A stretch of DNA of 64,000 bases from Vitellaria paradoxa. Its lineage: Eukaryota > Streptophyta > Magnoliopsida > Ericales > Sapotaceae. Both the position numbers and the translations under genes were made by a program. The notes beneath the pieces were generated by a model. That model was given only the letters and a program-made list of their open reading frames with translations. It did not search any database and was not told where the DNA came from. Position 1 is the first letter of the stretch, and the number at the start of each line of letters is the position of its first letter. The stretch covers positions 8,654,342-8,718,341 of the forward strand of contig CM034234.1 in the NCBI GenBank assembly GCA_019916065.1. The letters run 5' to 3'. This document shows, one piece after another, positions 47,132 to 59,451 of this stretch.

Positions 47132-50100
47132 TCAAAGTTCATCATCCCTGCAAGATGTTGAGGATGATCCTTTCCCTCTTGCATTAATTTTCAAGCATGA
47201 TTTAGACGCACACAAGCTCTCCAACCACAGCTCGTCGCCCACAGTGGAGTCGGCGGCGGATTCACTGTTGCGGTGCCATGACCAGTGAGCGTGCGTGTTG
47301 TTCAAAATCCTCAACCGGCCATGTCCGAAGCTTGGCTCTCTATAAACCGAAATCTTAGGACTTGGCTTCTCAAACCTTCAACCCACATCAACAACGTATG
47401 AATTAACCTTGTCATGTTAAAATTGATCGAAGTTCCCAGTATTTGATGAACACGATTTAATTAATTAATTTCATCATCCACATCAAGAATCTGCTTAGAT
47501 AACTCGAAATCTTAAATCAACAAATTTACTATCAAGTGTATTAAAATATAAGTGCAAAACTTAATTTATGTAATTGTAGGCTTGTTTGAGACTCTATATA
47601 TTTTCACAAAATCTTATAAATATTAACTTTTATAACTCTAAATACTCTCTATATTATATTAATTATCAGAATAGTAGTTTGACTGGTGTTACTATTTCCT
47701 TAATAGTAAACTATTTTTATGAATCATTAATTTTTTAAAAATTAAGTTTGTGAGCGATTTTAAATCTATCATAATTCATCATATTAAATTATTTCAAGTC
47801 TTTTATGAAATCTCTATCCAAATTGGTAAAATTATTACGTTATAGAAGTCCTTCTTAAATAATTAGTACAATTAAAATACTTTAATTTTAAATTCATAAA
47901 TAGAATCACAACCCTAGGTTTTTACAATAATTATTGAGCGTTCAAGTTTGCAAGTACTTACATTAGGGCAAGCCCTTCTCTATTGCCTCCATCACCAATG
48001 GTCAGGTATACTGGACCACAGGGGTCTGCCTTCTGGTCATAAACCCTTGTCTGCAACCGGGAACAATGAAGGTTGAACAATACCATACAATATCGAAAAT
48101 AATTAGAATTAAAATAATTTTTATTGAGAGGACACTAATTAATATAAAAGCTTCTTATCATTTTTAGGATAAATTTTATTTTACATCTTAAATTTTATTC
48201 AAAATTTTACTTTAAATTCTATTTTCTTTTTTGAAACAGGATATGAATTTTTTTTTTTTTTAGCTGGTAATATCTTCATAATAATCTTTTTTTTTTTTCA
48301 AAAGAGACATGAATGATGTGACGTGTCTACTGGTTTAAAACAAAAACACCTGCTAAATTAAAAGATATTTATTATATTATAATACATCATTCTAGTTTTG
48401 AATTAAATTTTATAAAAGAAAAAAATTTGAAGGATTTTTTCAAATAGAATAAATCTCAAATTGGTCTTTTACCCACACTGTAAATTAAGGAAGAGAAAAA
48501 ATAAATATTTAGATAATATCAGATTTTGTTTTTGTTTTTTCCCTTTTTTGTGATTAAATATGATAATATGTAATAAATGACTTACAAATCTTTCGTACGC
48601 ATGAACATGGCCTTGAAAAACCAAGTCCACTCGGGCCTTGTACAGCAATTCCTCCATAGCTCCCCTCATGCTCTCCCCTTCACCTTTGTGGGCAGTATTT
48701 GAGTTATACCACGGCGCATGGATCAGCACCAGAAGCCACGGTGTCACCTTCCTATCCACCTTTGCCAAGTCAGCTTGGAGCCACTTGTACTGGTCTGAGT
48801 TGGCATCAAAGTCCGCGTAGGATCCCAACATAACAACGTGGGCCCCTGCCACCTCAAAGGAATAGTAGAGGTTGGATTTGGACCCGCTCTCTTTGTACGG
48901 CATTAGCCACCTCGCATTGTAGGCTTTGAAGCCATGGGGGTAGATGATGGGGAAGGCTTCGAGCTCGTGGTTGCCTTGTGTCACCATCCACGGCCGGCGA
49001 CTCGCGTATGGCTCCGTTAAGCGTCCGAACGAGTCCCAGAGCGGTTGCTGGCCATCGGCGTAGGAGAGATCGCCGGGTAATAGAAATACGTCGTAGTCCG
49101 TCGCATTAACGTGTGCTAGAGTCGATGCCGTCCATTCAGTTTGCCCTAGATCACCTACACCCAAAAAAAAAAAAAAAAGGATTGTACACAAATTAATAGG
49201 CCCCCTCCCCATTGTTTATCTTTAGTGAGTAGTTGTCCTTGTGGCATTATTTTATAAACACCCCCCCCCCAAATTATAACGTCATAAAGATATACATATA
49301 TATATATATATATATATGTTATATTTAAATTGGCACGTAATACAACACGTGAATATACAGCACTCTTGTCTAATAATTTCTCAAGAAAAGTCATTAACAC
49401 AAATAAGGATGAGTTACCTTTGCACCATGCATACAAGTAACCTGAAGACACTTACCCTATACTAATGGCCTATTTGGCAACCGACAACTTATTTCAAAAA
49501 TTAATTTTTGTACTGAAAGTTAGAATATTTTACAAAATGTATAATTTTTGGCCACCCAAAAAATTAAAAATTTCACCAAAAATTAAATATTTAACCAAAT
49601 GCATAAAAAGTTAGAAACACACTGCAATCTTGAAAAAAAAATTGAAATTTTCACCAAAGGTTTCCAAGAATTAAAAAAATACTAATTTTTTTTTAACCGA
49701 AAGCATAAAAAATTAACTTTTTTTTTACCCAAAATTAGTAACTTTTGGTGAAAATTTCAACTTTTTATGTTGCCAAACGGGCCTACCTTATAAAATAAAC
49801 ACCCCACTAACTATTTACATAAAAGAAAGGAATTTAAGTTTATTTTCAACATATATATTCATGCTATGGACAATGCAGTTTTCAATTTGTTGCTTACCTA
49901 CAGACGCTTAATATATACTAAATCCGTTTGAAATGATAAAAAAATTTAAAAATATAGTGAAAAATTTTAAAAATTATTTATTTTTATCTCGTTATAAAAA
50001 TTATAAATCTACAATTTATCTCACTTTTTATAATTCTAAATGCACCCTTATTATTAGCTTGAATATGGAAACCCACATTTGTCTCAGTCGATAGCTGGGC

Positions 50101-51533
50101 TGTACTCATATATTGAGCCAGCTTAGTCCCACCAACTTTGAAGTGGAAAACACTTCTCTCATTGCTTATGCTTGAAGGCTTGGCCCTCTGATGTTCTTAG
50201 CTTTTTGACAAACTCACCCCAAATTAGAAAAGGAAAAAGGCAACCTCCCCTGTAAATCTCCAGGAATTGAAGTGACTCTTAAGGGTCCAGTTGATTAACA
50301 CGAAAAGATTGGTGTTTTTTTTTTTTCCCCCTCAAAATTACTAATTTTGTCTAACATATAAAAGGTTAACTTTTACAAATCAGTAACCTTTTTGTTTAAA
50401 AAAAAAAAACAATTTTTTATGATTACCAAAGACACTCATTCACCAAAAATTGTAACTTTTGTACTAAAAATTTTTAATTTTGCCAAATATATAAGAAGTT
50501 AATTTTCTAACGCATTCGTAACAGTCGTCCAAAAAAGCTACTTTACTCTTTTTTTTTTTTTTTTTCAACAGAAAACAACTTTTACAAAAAAAAAGTTATA
50601 AAGTTTAGCAAAGGGGTGACGCTTCACTTTTACATATACGAACCTGAATTTTATTTATGAATATTATTTATAAGGGACAAAAGATTTACTCATTATTTTA
50701 AAGAAAGGTAACAGTTAATACAAGGATGGTAGCATAACAAACATTGAGGGCAATGGATATAAAATAATTAAAATTTAATGTAACTTCTAAGTAATTATAA
50801 TGAAACTAAGTTTCTCTAAAACCATTACATAACAGTAACGTTTATTATTTAAAATCATTGTTATGCTAAAAAAAAAAGAAAAAAAAGAAAAAAAAGAGAA
50901 GGGTAATTTTAAATACCTTGCAGGCTTAATTGAGTTGTTAAGTACCGGCCATTATTTAAAACCATTGTCATGCTTTAAAAAAAAAAAAAAGGCAACTTTT
51001 AATTACCTTGCAGACTTAATTGAGTTAAATGAAACTAATTCGCTTTAATTTTAAAAATATAATTTTTTAAATGAAAACTTCTAAAATATTGTTCTATCAA
51101 AGTAGCATTTTTTAAATAAAATTAAGGAGAGAAGAAGACCACTCACCAGCAATTGCAAACTCAACTGGCAAGGCCGAAGGAGGTGTAGCGAATCTGAACT
51201 CAGGGCCGGAACCACCGCACCTATAGTAATACACTGTGCTGGGCTCCAGCGGTCCGATCTTGACATGGTGAATTTTCCCGGAGAAGTAGAGGAAGTACTC
51301 ATACCGGGTGTGTTCTCCCGTGGCCGACGCTTCGTACCTGCCTGGTTCCTTACCATACTCGACAATGGAAGCAGCTCGGTGGTCAGAGGTAACCCATGAC
51401 ACCCTCATGTGGTCTCTTCCAGCCAGCGATATATGAACCTATATATATATATATATATATATAACGATTGAATTGAATTATAGTTGAAAGTTTCAGAACA
51501 ATGGGTTGTAAATTAAGAAAACAGAGGTTTGGG

Positions 51534-51566
<33 letters not shown>

Positions 51567-51707
51567 GGGTTCAGATTCGGTGCCTTCGTGATGGGTAAGG
51601 ATGATCGGCCGGGGAGGTTGGCGGGTATATTCCGATGATGCAAGGAGGCGTAGAAAGAGGAGGAAGAAGAGGAAAGCTAGCTGTGACCAGTAGTACCCTC
51701 TCTCCAT
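47132..51707 (-). CDS. Purple acid phosphatase (PAP18/PAP22-like), ends in DDEL
   Basis: Five exons: 51707-51561, 51438-51147, 49154-48586, 48050-47962 and 47375-47132 (TGA), phase-consistent, giving 446 residues. It is a binuclear Fe(III)-Me(II) phosphomonoesterase that releases phosphate at acid pH. A hydrophobic N-terminal signal peptide spans about residues 9-24. An N-terminal fibronectin-like PAP domain is followed by the metallophosphatase domain with all metal ligands: D148 (GDLG), D175 and Y178 (GDLSYAD), N208 (GNHE), H292 (HAPWY), H329 and H331 (GHVH). Length fits the low-molecular-weight plant PAP group (PAP17-22 type). The C-terminal tail is long and ends SCRDDEL, resembling an ER-retrieval tetrapeptide. 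It is divergently paired with a second PAP at 53869. Intron 2 (2 kb) contains a MITE. Confidence 0.94.
49463..49787. mobile_element. MITE in purple acid phosphatase intron 2
   Basis: The left end 'aatggcctatttggcaac' is inverted at the right as 'gttgccaaacgggccta'. The interior has repeated 'aaattaaaaatttcacc' words and no ORF. Confidence 0.65.
51532..51560. repeat. (AG)n microsatellite at the 5' splice site of PAP intron 1
   Basis: On the gene strand it is (CT)n beginning immediately at the donor, CAG|GTCTCTCTCT. The other end of the same 122-bp intron is a (TA)n tract at 51439-51462, so the intron is largely simple repeats. Confidence 0.7.
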
Positions 51708-53868
51708 TTTGTCCTAACTTGTAAAAGTGAAGATCAAAAGTCTGTATTAATGGAAGACATACATATGTAGCCTATTGAACTCGCCTCCTTTATAACCAAT
51801 TAGATTAGCTTCTTTTGAGGGACAACAGTCTCCCCCTTTGCTGTTGGAATGAATTAGTGTGCAAATCAATAGAACGGTGGAAGTAGCACTCCAACGTACA
51901 ATACTGTAGAAACACCCTTACCCCATTTATACGTTTGAAGCTATGGCAAGGTTAATTTGTGACTTTTTTTTTTCTTTTTTTCTTTTTAGTTGTCGAAGAA
52001 AGCGTATGGATACTAATTAAGTGAGATCCCCTTTTCAGATTAATTTACCAAAATATCTCTATAACTGAACTTTTTTTTTTTTAAACTCCATTGTATACAT
52101 AAAAATTTTAGAATCACCACCTTTATGATATATATTAAGAGCAAATACCCACTAAACTCTTGAGATTTAATTTGATTTTTAGCAGCTAAATTCACTATCT
52201 TTCTAAAATAGCCATTTATATCCTTGATGCTTAAACTTTTCGTAGCAAGACTCTCCATGTTACTTTCTATATTAGTTTGGATTGTTTGACTAATTTGACG
52301 ATGTGAAAAATAAAAAAAAAAATCTCTTAAAAATTAAAATTCAAAAATTTTTGGTAGTTATATATATTTAGATTAAAAAAAAAAACTACATATCATATTA
52401 AAAATAAATATGATAATACATAAACATATATATTAGTCTAAATATGAATAATATGCCTAAAATTTATCAAATAAAAAAGAACAAAATCATATTTAAGTAG
52501 TCTAAAAAGTAAAAAAAAAAAAAATCATTATGTGGTAAAATAAGAAAAGTTTGTGTATTATTGTGTTTATTTTGTTAGTATGATTGTACAGTATTTTTTT
52601 TGAAATAATATGCCTAAAAAGTACCCAAAAAAAATTTCAAATTTCAAAATTTAAGGGCATTTTTTACTTCGCTTGGTTAAATTGATCAAATCATCTAAAC
52701 TAATGGAAAAAGTAATGATAAGGGGTTTTATTATCAAAAGTTCAAATCCTAAGGATGTAAATGTCTATAGTGGATCTAGTAGCCAAAAGGCCGAATATCA
52801 AGTAGTTTAAGTAATATTTGTTTATATATAAAAATATTAAATGTATTTTATTTTATAATTTCTTAAATTTTATCAAATATTCTTCATTATAAAAAATTAA
52901 AATATGAAAAAAATAAAAAATAGAATATTTTTCCCTACCATGTAAGGAAACGGAAATAAATGATAACGGGTGGATGGCAATGGCGTCAAGCGAGTCCAAT
53001 GGAAAAAATAATGTTGATAATGCTTGGGGCAATGACCATATAAAAAGTTAATATATATATATATATATATACATATATAAAAAAACGTTGGACTTTTCTT
53101 TCAGCTCTTCTTAATTTGTTAGCCCGGCTCGGTTTGGAATGGCTCTGTCCAAATCCCTCTACGGGTTTTTGGTTTGTTGTCTAACAATAATTACAAATTG
53201 TTACGCACTAAGCAAATTAAGTTTAAAATATTATAAAAAATATTATCAAAAAATATAAAGATATTATAACTTATATATATATATATTATTTTATTAAATT
53301 AACTTAAAAACTTTCGAGATTAATTTTTCTAAATTCAAATTCAAACTCAATTATAAATAAATCACAAACTAAATTTGATTTGAATTTATTTTACTCATGT
53401 ATTGAATCCGAATAATTCGGAAAAAATTCGATTTGTTTGCCTGGAGTAAATTTTAACCATATATATATATATATATATGAAAACAACGGAAAGGGAAGAC
53501 ACGGCACCGAATAGGCACCGCCGCAATATGGGAAACCATTCATCCCAGCGGGCAACTCAGAAAGAGTTAGGCGGAAATAAACCGACTTGCAGGTTCTGGT
53601 CGCCATTTGACATCGTATGAACTTAAAAACGTAAATACCAAACAAAGAAAGAAATCAAAAAAGAAAAATAGAAATAGCAAGGGATAACAAACCGATACAA
53701 AAGTTACTGCATTTCCTTAACAAACTCTGAGATATATATATATATATATATATCCATTTCCACGTTTATGAAGAAGCGGTCACTTCCCTTTCAATAAAAT
53801 TGGACACCGTGTCTGTATTCTAATACTCACTACTTCTTCCTCTTCTTCTTCTCGTTCGTACGTTGGTG
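51708..53868. promoter_or_regulatory. Shared divergent upstream region of the two purple acid phosphatases
   Basis: 2161 bp separate the two start codons. The stretch is AT-rich with TA microsatellites at about 53049-53072, 53459-53478 and 53733-53752; the last lies about 120 bp upstream of the + strand gene and could serve as its TATA region. A pyrimidine-rich leader (53831-53852) precedes the ATG at 53869. No perfect P1BS (GNATATNC) was found in this interval by eye. Confidence 0.45.
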
Positions 53869-54081
53869 ATGGCTGTGTTTCATGGGTTGTCATTTGCCTT
53901 ATTAGCCTTTGCGAGATTTTTCTGTTTGGGGGTTTATTCTTATGACCGGCCACCAGCCCGTCCGAACCTAGTTGTCTCGCTGGCAGAAGAATTTGGTCCT
54001 ACTTCTCCACAACAGGCTAGTATATTCATATGATTAATTAGCAACTCTTCAGTGAATTACGTGATATGCATTAATGATGTT

Positions 54082-54119
<38 letters not shown>

Positions 54120-57100
54120 TGCTAATATTAGTGCATTATATTACCAAAAATATTAGGAGTCTTTGCGTGTTTGCTGTCGATTTGAGGGCGTGGAATTGGC
54201 GTTGTTTTGAACTGCTTCCCGATCATTTCCCTGAGTTTTTTTTTTTTTTTTTTTTTATGTTCTTGTGAACTACAATTAATGGTTCATGGCTGACCACACC
54301 CATCTCCGGCAACTGAGGAAACCTGTGAATGCACCAATTAATTGGTCCTGACTACTAGATTGGGTTTAGGGAAATTGGTGCTTGTATCTTCACTGGGCCT
54401 TGTTTTTCAATACTTCCGTGGATGTGAACAAGAGGGACTTTTCTGTCGGTTGTCCTCGCGTTGGCCATATTGTCGCTAATAGATACAGGATTTTTTTTTT
54501 TTTTTTGAGCTTTCAACAAAATTTGCTCAAAGAAAAATTTAATTGTGAAAATGCTATTAATAAAATCGTAAAATCATTATGTGTTTCTATCAAACTTAAA
54601 ATTGCGTTATTATGTTGTGGTTTTTACCAAACTTCAAAACTAAGCCTAAAATTGTATTAGTTTCTCTTTTAACAAAATTGTATTTTTATATTACATTCTT
54701 GTCATGATAGGAATACAATAAGCATAAATCAAAATTATTATTTTTGGAATTTAAATCAACCTGCTTAATTTGATATTCATGAACAACCATTCAAATTGAT
54801 ATCATGATCATGAGCAGTTGGCAGAAAATGGGACACTTCTAAATTTAGCTAAACAAGAGAAAAATTTCTAGCTAAAAGATAAGTGATTGGGCGATAAAGG
54901 CGGAAGAGAAGAGTCTAGAACATATCAACTTAATTTGGACAAACTATGAATGATGTGGACGTAGTAGAACAAGAAGACCAAACCAACAACTGAAGGCATC
55001 AAATATCTATCACGAACGTCACGGACCCCAACAGCATCACAGGGGGCGATATTAGGAAAAAGAGAGAGGCAAAAGTGATGGGTGATAAGAAATGAGATGG
55101 CTGAGACAACTATGACAAAGAACAAGGAATGGACAGAAGCCACAATATGAGAATGCAATTTTACTAAAGGAGAAACCACAACAAAATAATGCAGTTTTAG
55201 GTTTAGTAGAAATCGCATAATGATTTTGCAATTTCATTGACACTATTTTAACAATAAAGTTTTCCTAAATAATATTTAAGTAGTTTTTTTTTTTAACAGC
55301 AAAACCAAAATTCATAAATACAATGCTTGACTCAAAATTTTTAGCGAAGATGGCTAAGTTAAAATTTTTCATACTGTGAAGAGCAAAGTAATATTCCCAT
55401 AATTTGGAGGCAAATACAAAAATCTATAAAAATGCAGTTTATTCGTAGTATTATTTTATATCTATGTTCTTTTGTTATTTAACTGCTTCAATAAGCACAG
55501 GCCATAAAATTTTTAGATCAACCAGTCTATTTTAATAAGTTATGAATGAGTCATCCAACAAATTTTAACTTTAGGCTTTTTCCTTTTCCAGGTCCACATA
55601 TCTCTGGTTGGCAATGACAAGATGAGGATATCATGGATCACCGAGGATCCGACTCCAGCGATGGTTAAATACGGCACATCTCCAGGTGCATATGGTTTTT
55701 CAGCGAACGGAACCACATCCTCTTATCGCTATCTACTCTACAAGTCTGGCGAAATACACGACGTAGTCATCGGTCCACTGAAGCCAGATACAGTTTACTA
55801 CTATCGCTGTGGATTGGACTCGAACTCTGAACTCAGTTTCAAGACGCCACCGGCTCAATTTCCCATCAAATTCGCGATTGCAGGTACTTTGAAGCAGCCA
55901 ATAGGACCAATTTGAGTTGACTAATTAAGGAATGTTCACTTTTATAGTTTCGTAGAAGAATACTAAGAAATTAATATGTGTTTCAGGTGATCTAGGACAG
56001 ACAGAATGGACCAACTCAACCCTGCAACACATTGCAAAGTCAAACTATGATGTGTTTCTACTGCCAGGGGACTTGTCATATGCTGATTTTGTCCAGGCAT
56101 TGTGGGACTCATTTGGAAGGCTGGTTGAACCTCTGGCCAGCCACCGGCCCTGGATGGTGACACAAGGCAACCACGAGGTGGAGAAAATCCCTTTGATCCA
56201 CTCCCATGCCTTTACAGCCTACAATGCGAGATGGCACATGCCGTTTGAACGGAGTGGCTCTGCCTCCAACCTGTACTATTCCTTTGAGGTCGCTGGTGTG
56301 CATGTCATTATGCTCGGTTCTTATGCAGATTTTGACCCATCCTCGGATCAGTACAAGTGGCTGGAAGCTGATTTGAGGAGGGTTGATAGGAGGAAGACGC
56401 CGTGGCTTGTGGTACTTATCCATGCTCCATGGTACAACTCTAACGAGGCTCATCAGGGGGAGCATGAGTCGGTTGACATGAAGGAGGCCATGGAAGATTT
56501 GCTGTTCGGAGCTCGTGTTGATGTCGTATTTTCTGGTCACGTTCATGCCTATGAGCGTTTTGTAAGTTCCTCTCCCCCATTTTTTTTTTTTTTTTTAATG
56601 ATGATATCAACAGTGTTTGTAGATGTTTGGTAGGTAATAACATAAACAAACGTTCATTACAATGAAAACCGTTAATTACCTCAAAAGGTTTCCTATGTGC
56701 ATAATTGGTTTGAAACAAGTTTTTAGCTCCATACATAAATCAAAGTGAAATTTACATACATTTCAAGCGATGACAGCGTCTTGAACTTGTACCACATTAC
56801 CAGTTCTTTGGCTTTTATGCGACAGGAGTGATGAAAATTGGGAATGTTGGGTAAGTGTGCTATGATAAATATACATTTATCCTTGTGAAACTAAACTAAA
56901 GGAGTGAATAATGATAGTAGCTAGTTTGGGAATGAATAATGCATGCAGTTCATGCTTCTGCTGCATAGTAGTTCATTTGTCACCATATGTTTTACTTACG
57001 TGTGTTAGTCTTATTTCACATTTTGCCGACAATATTTATGAATCCTTCCATTAGATTGGGCCAATTATTCCTAAACTGATTGTTATATCTCTGTCTCTCT

Positions 57101-57556
57101 CTCGATTGCATTGTCAAGACACGTGTTTACAAAGAGCAAGCCAACGGCTGCGGTCCAGCGTATATCAACATTGGAGATGGTGGCAACCGAGAAGGCCTAG
57201 CAAGAGAGTAAGTTTCTTTCCCCTAGTTTCTTGTTGTTGTGATTCTTACAACCAACAGAACTAGGTTGGATCTGAATTCTGTGAATTCCGACCGAAACCT
57301 CTTATAGTATATCGACGTTAAAATAAGTACAATAAATTTATTATTAATTATTTTTTATTGCAGGTACATAGATCCAAAACCTGAAATATCATTGTTCAGG
57401 GAGGCTAGTTTTGGGCACGGGGAATTTCAGGTGGTGAATGCAACCCATGCATGGTGGGCTTGGCATAGGAATGATGATGATGTAACAGTGGTAGCTGACT
57501 CAATATGGTTGACAAGCCTTTCATCTGATCCACCTTGTAAGGTTCATGCAAATTAA
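53869..57556 (+). CDS. Purple acid phosphatase (PAP18/PAP22-like), second copy
   Basis: Five exons: 53869-54015, 55592-55883, 55987-56561, 57119-57207 and 57364-57556 (TAA), giving 431 residues. Exon lengths equal those of the neighbouring PAP for exons 1, 2 and 4 (147, 292 and 89 nt), showing common descent. A signal peptide precedes YDRPPARPN. Metal ligands are all present: D148, D175, Y178, N208, H292, H331 and H333 in the same motif contexts. Intron 1 has a GC donor (CAG|GCTAGT) instead of GT; the phase and the sister gene leave no good GT alternative. The C-terminus is short (CKVHAN) with no DDEL. Intron 1 (1.58 kb) contains an inverted-repeat element. Secreted or vacuolar phosphatase function is inferred from the family. 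Confidence 0.93.
54525..55285. mobile_element. Fold-back/MITE-like element in PAP intron 1
   Basis: Left arm (about 54535-54710) and right arm (about 55100-55275) are inverted copies. Matching words include 'aaaatcattatg', 'ttattatgttgtggttt' versus 'ttattttgttgtggttt', and 'aacaaaattgtatt' versus 'gtaaaattgcatt'. The 380-bp centre is more GC-balanced than the arms and has no recognised domain; it may be captured DNA. Confidence 0.65.
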
Positions 57557-59451
57557 GTTAAATTAAATGGAATGTACTTTGAAATTGTTTTAGTTGTTTT
57601 GGTCAATATCTTCCAATTGGGGCCTAATTAATTTGGATCAAAATTGATAAGAGACAGTTTGTTGAAGCATCACCTCACGCATCTTCTAATGTACTATTAA
57701 CATGTTAAAAATTTTAGTGGGTAAATTGTAATTTGTAAGGTTATCGTTTTAGCAAAATCTCACTTTATGAGATCAGTGTGTTATAAATGAAATATCTATG
57801 ACTGATCAAAACTTCTATTCTATCTACAGAATAAACATGTCCGTACTTTTAGACAAATATGACTTTTAATACCAGAAATTTTAAATATTCATTTTGTTAG
57901 ATAATTCAAGGGATGGATGGATGGATTGAAGAACTATAAAGAGAAATTAGAAGAAATTATGATCCATAAAGAGAATCTAGAGATGGTTTATTTATTTAAC
58001 TTTTTGCCCTATTATTCTCATTTGAAAAAATGTGAATAACATGTAAAACAACAATCAAATCAATTTAAAAAAGTCAAATTTTGATGAAAAAAGTTATACA
58101 AAATAAAAAATAACCTAAAATAAGTTTGTTGCTTTCTATTGCAAAACGGAACTTTAGATTGGTGATCGTAGGCTAGTGGCAATGATTTGATCCATCGTCC
58201 TTATAAATTTGTGGTCAAATATGTTGATTTCCATTGTACGACATAAATTAATACTATTAAATATTAATTTCAGACTAAAATTATTTATTTTCTTAAATTA
58301 AAATTAATATTTAATTAATAATAATTAATTATAAAAAATTATTTTATTAAAATATTTTATTAAATAAAATTTATTTCTCACAAATAATAATCCAATAGAT
58401 TATGTATTGTATTAATATAATTTATTAAAATTACTAATTTATAATTAAAATAAAATATTTTATTCAATTAGTTATAATTAATATAACTATTGAATAAAAT
58501 ATATTTTAATAAATAATAATTAGTTAATTTGGTTAACTAAATTACATAAAATATATTTAATAAATAATATAGTTAAATTCATATTAAAATTACTTCAATT
58601 TTTATCGGAGTTTAATTTTTTTGAACTTAAAACTGAATTGATAATATGACAAAATCAAATCAAACCTAACCAACTACAAGAGTTTAATTTCAACTTTCAA
58701 GGGCACAATTGGTAATAATGTCATTTTTTATTTATATCTTTTTGTATATGTTTTTTAGTTTTTTTTCTGTTTTCTTTTTTTTTGTTTTTTTTTTTGCTAA
58801 AATGAAAATTGAAACTGTATTTAAAAAATAATTTTATTTACAGTAATTAATTTTTTTATTTTAATAAAATATTTAATTTATTATTTTTAAAAATCAATTG
58901 AATTTAATAAAATATATTTCATATAAATTTAATTTAATTATTTAAATTAAATAATTAACTTAATTTGTTTGATTTGATTTAATTAAATTATTTTAATTAA
59001 ATTATTTATTAAAATATTTTAATAAAATATATTTCATATTAATTTAAATGATTTAATTATATTGGTTATTAAAAATTAATAATTTTTATTTACAAGTCAT
59101 TTGCAATTAAAACTCTATGACAACTATGATATCTTATATAGTTTTAAATTAGTAGAATGGCCCTATTTTCATCCAAAATGTAAAACACCTTCACTCCGCC
59201 ATTACCTCTTCGCTTGTCTAATGCCAAACAAAGCTCGAATCTCTCTCTGTCGCTTCCACTCCTCCCTCTGCTCAACCCAGCCCGGAAAGGGGGGCTGCTG
59301 TCGAGGGGTGGACTGCAGCGGCTGCAGCCGATGAAACGCGATCGAGTTTTATTTTTTTGTTGAAGCAATTGTTAGGTTTTTTGTTTTGTTGGTTATGAGT
59401 GCGTTGTGTGGGAGAATAAAAAAAGGTTTATAAATAAAAATAATTAATTTT
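57557..59451. other. AT-rich spacer with a small GC-rich island
   Basis: 57557-57700 is the presumed 3' UTR of the phosphatase. 58240-59090 is extremely AT-rich, built of 'aattaaat'-type words. A GC-rich patch at 59190-59335 stands out from its surroundings but gives no recognisable protein in six frames. Confidence 0.5.

Noticed and set aside
48469..49212. Single-exon phosphatase frame of 247 residues
   Set aside because: It is only exon 3 of the five-exon gene extended into introns on both sides; both ends coincide with splice sites.
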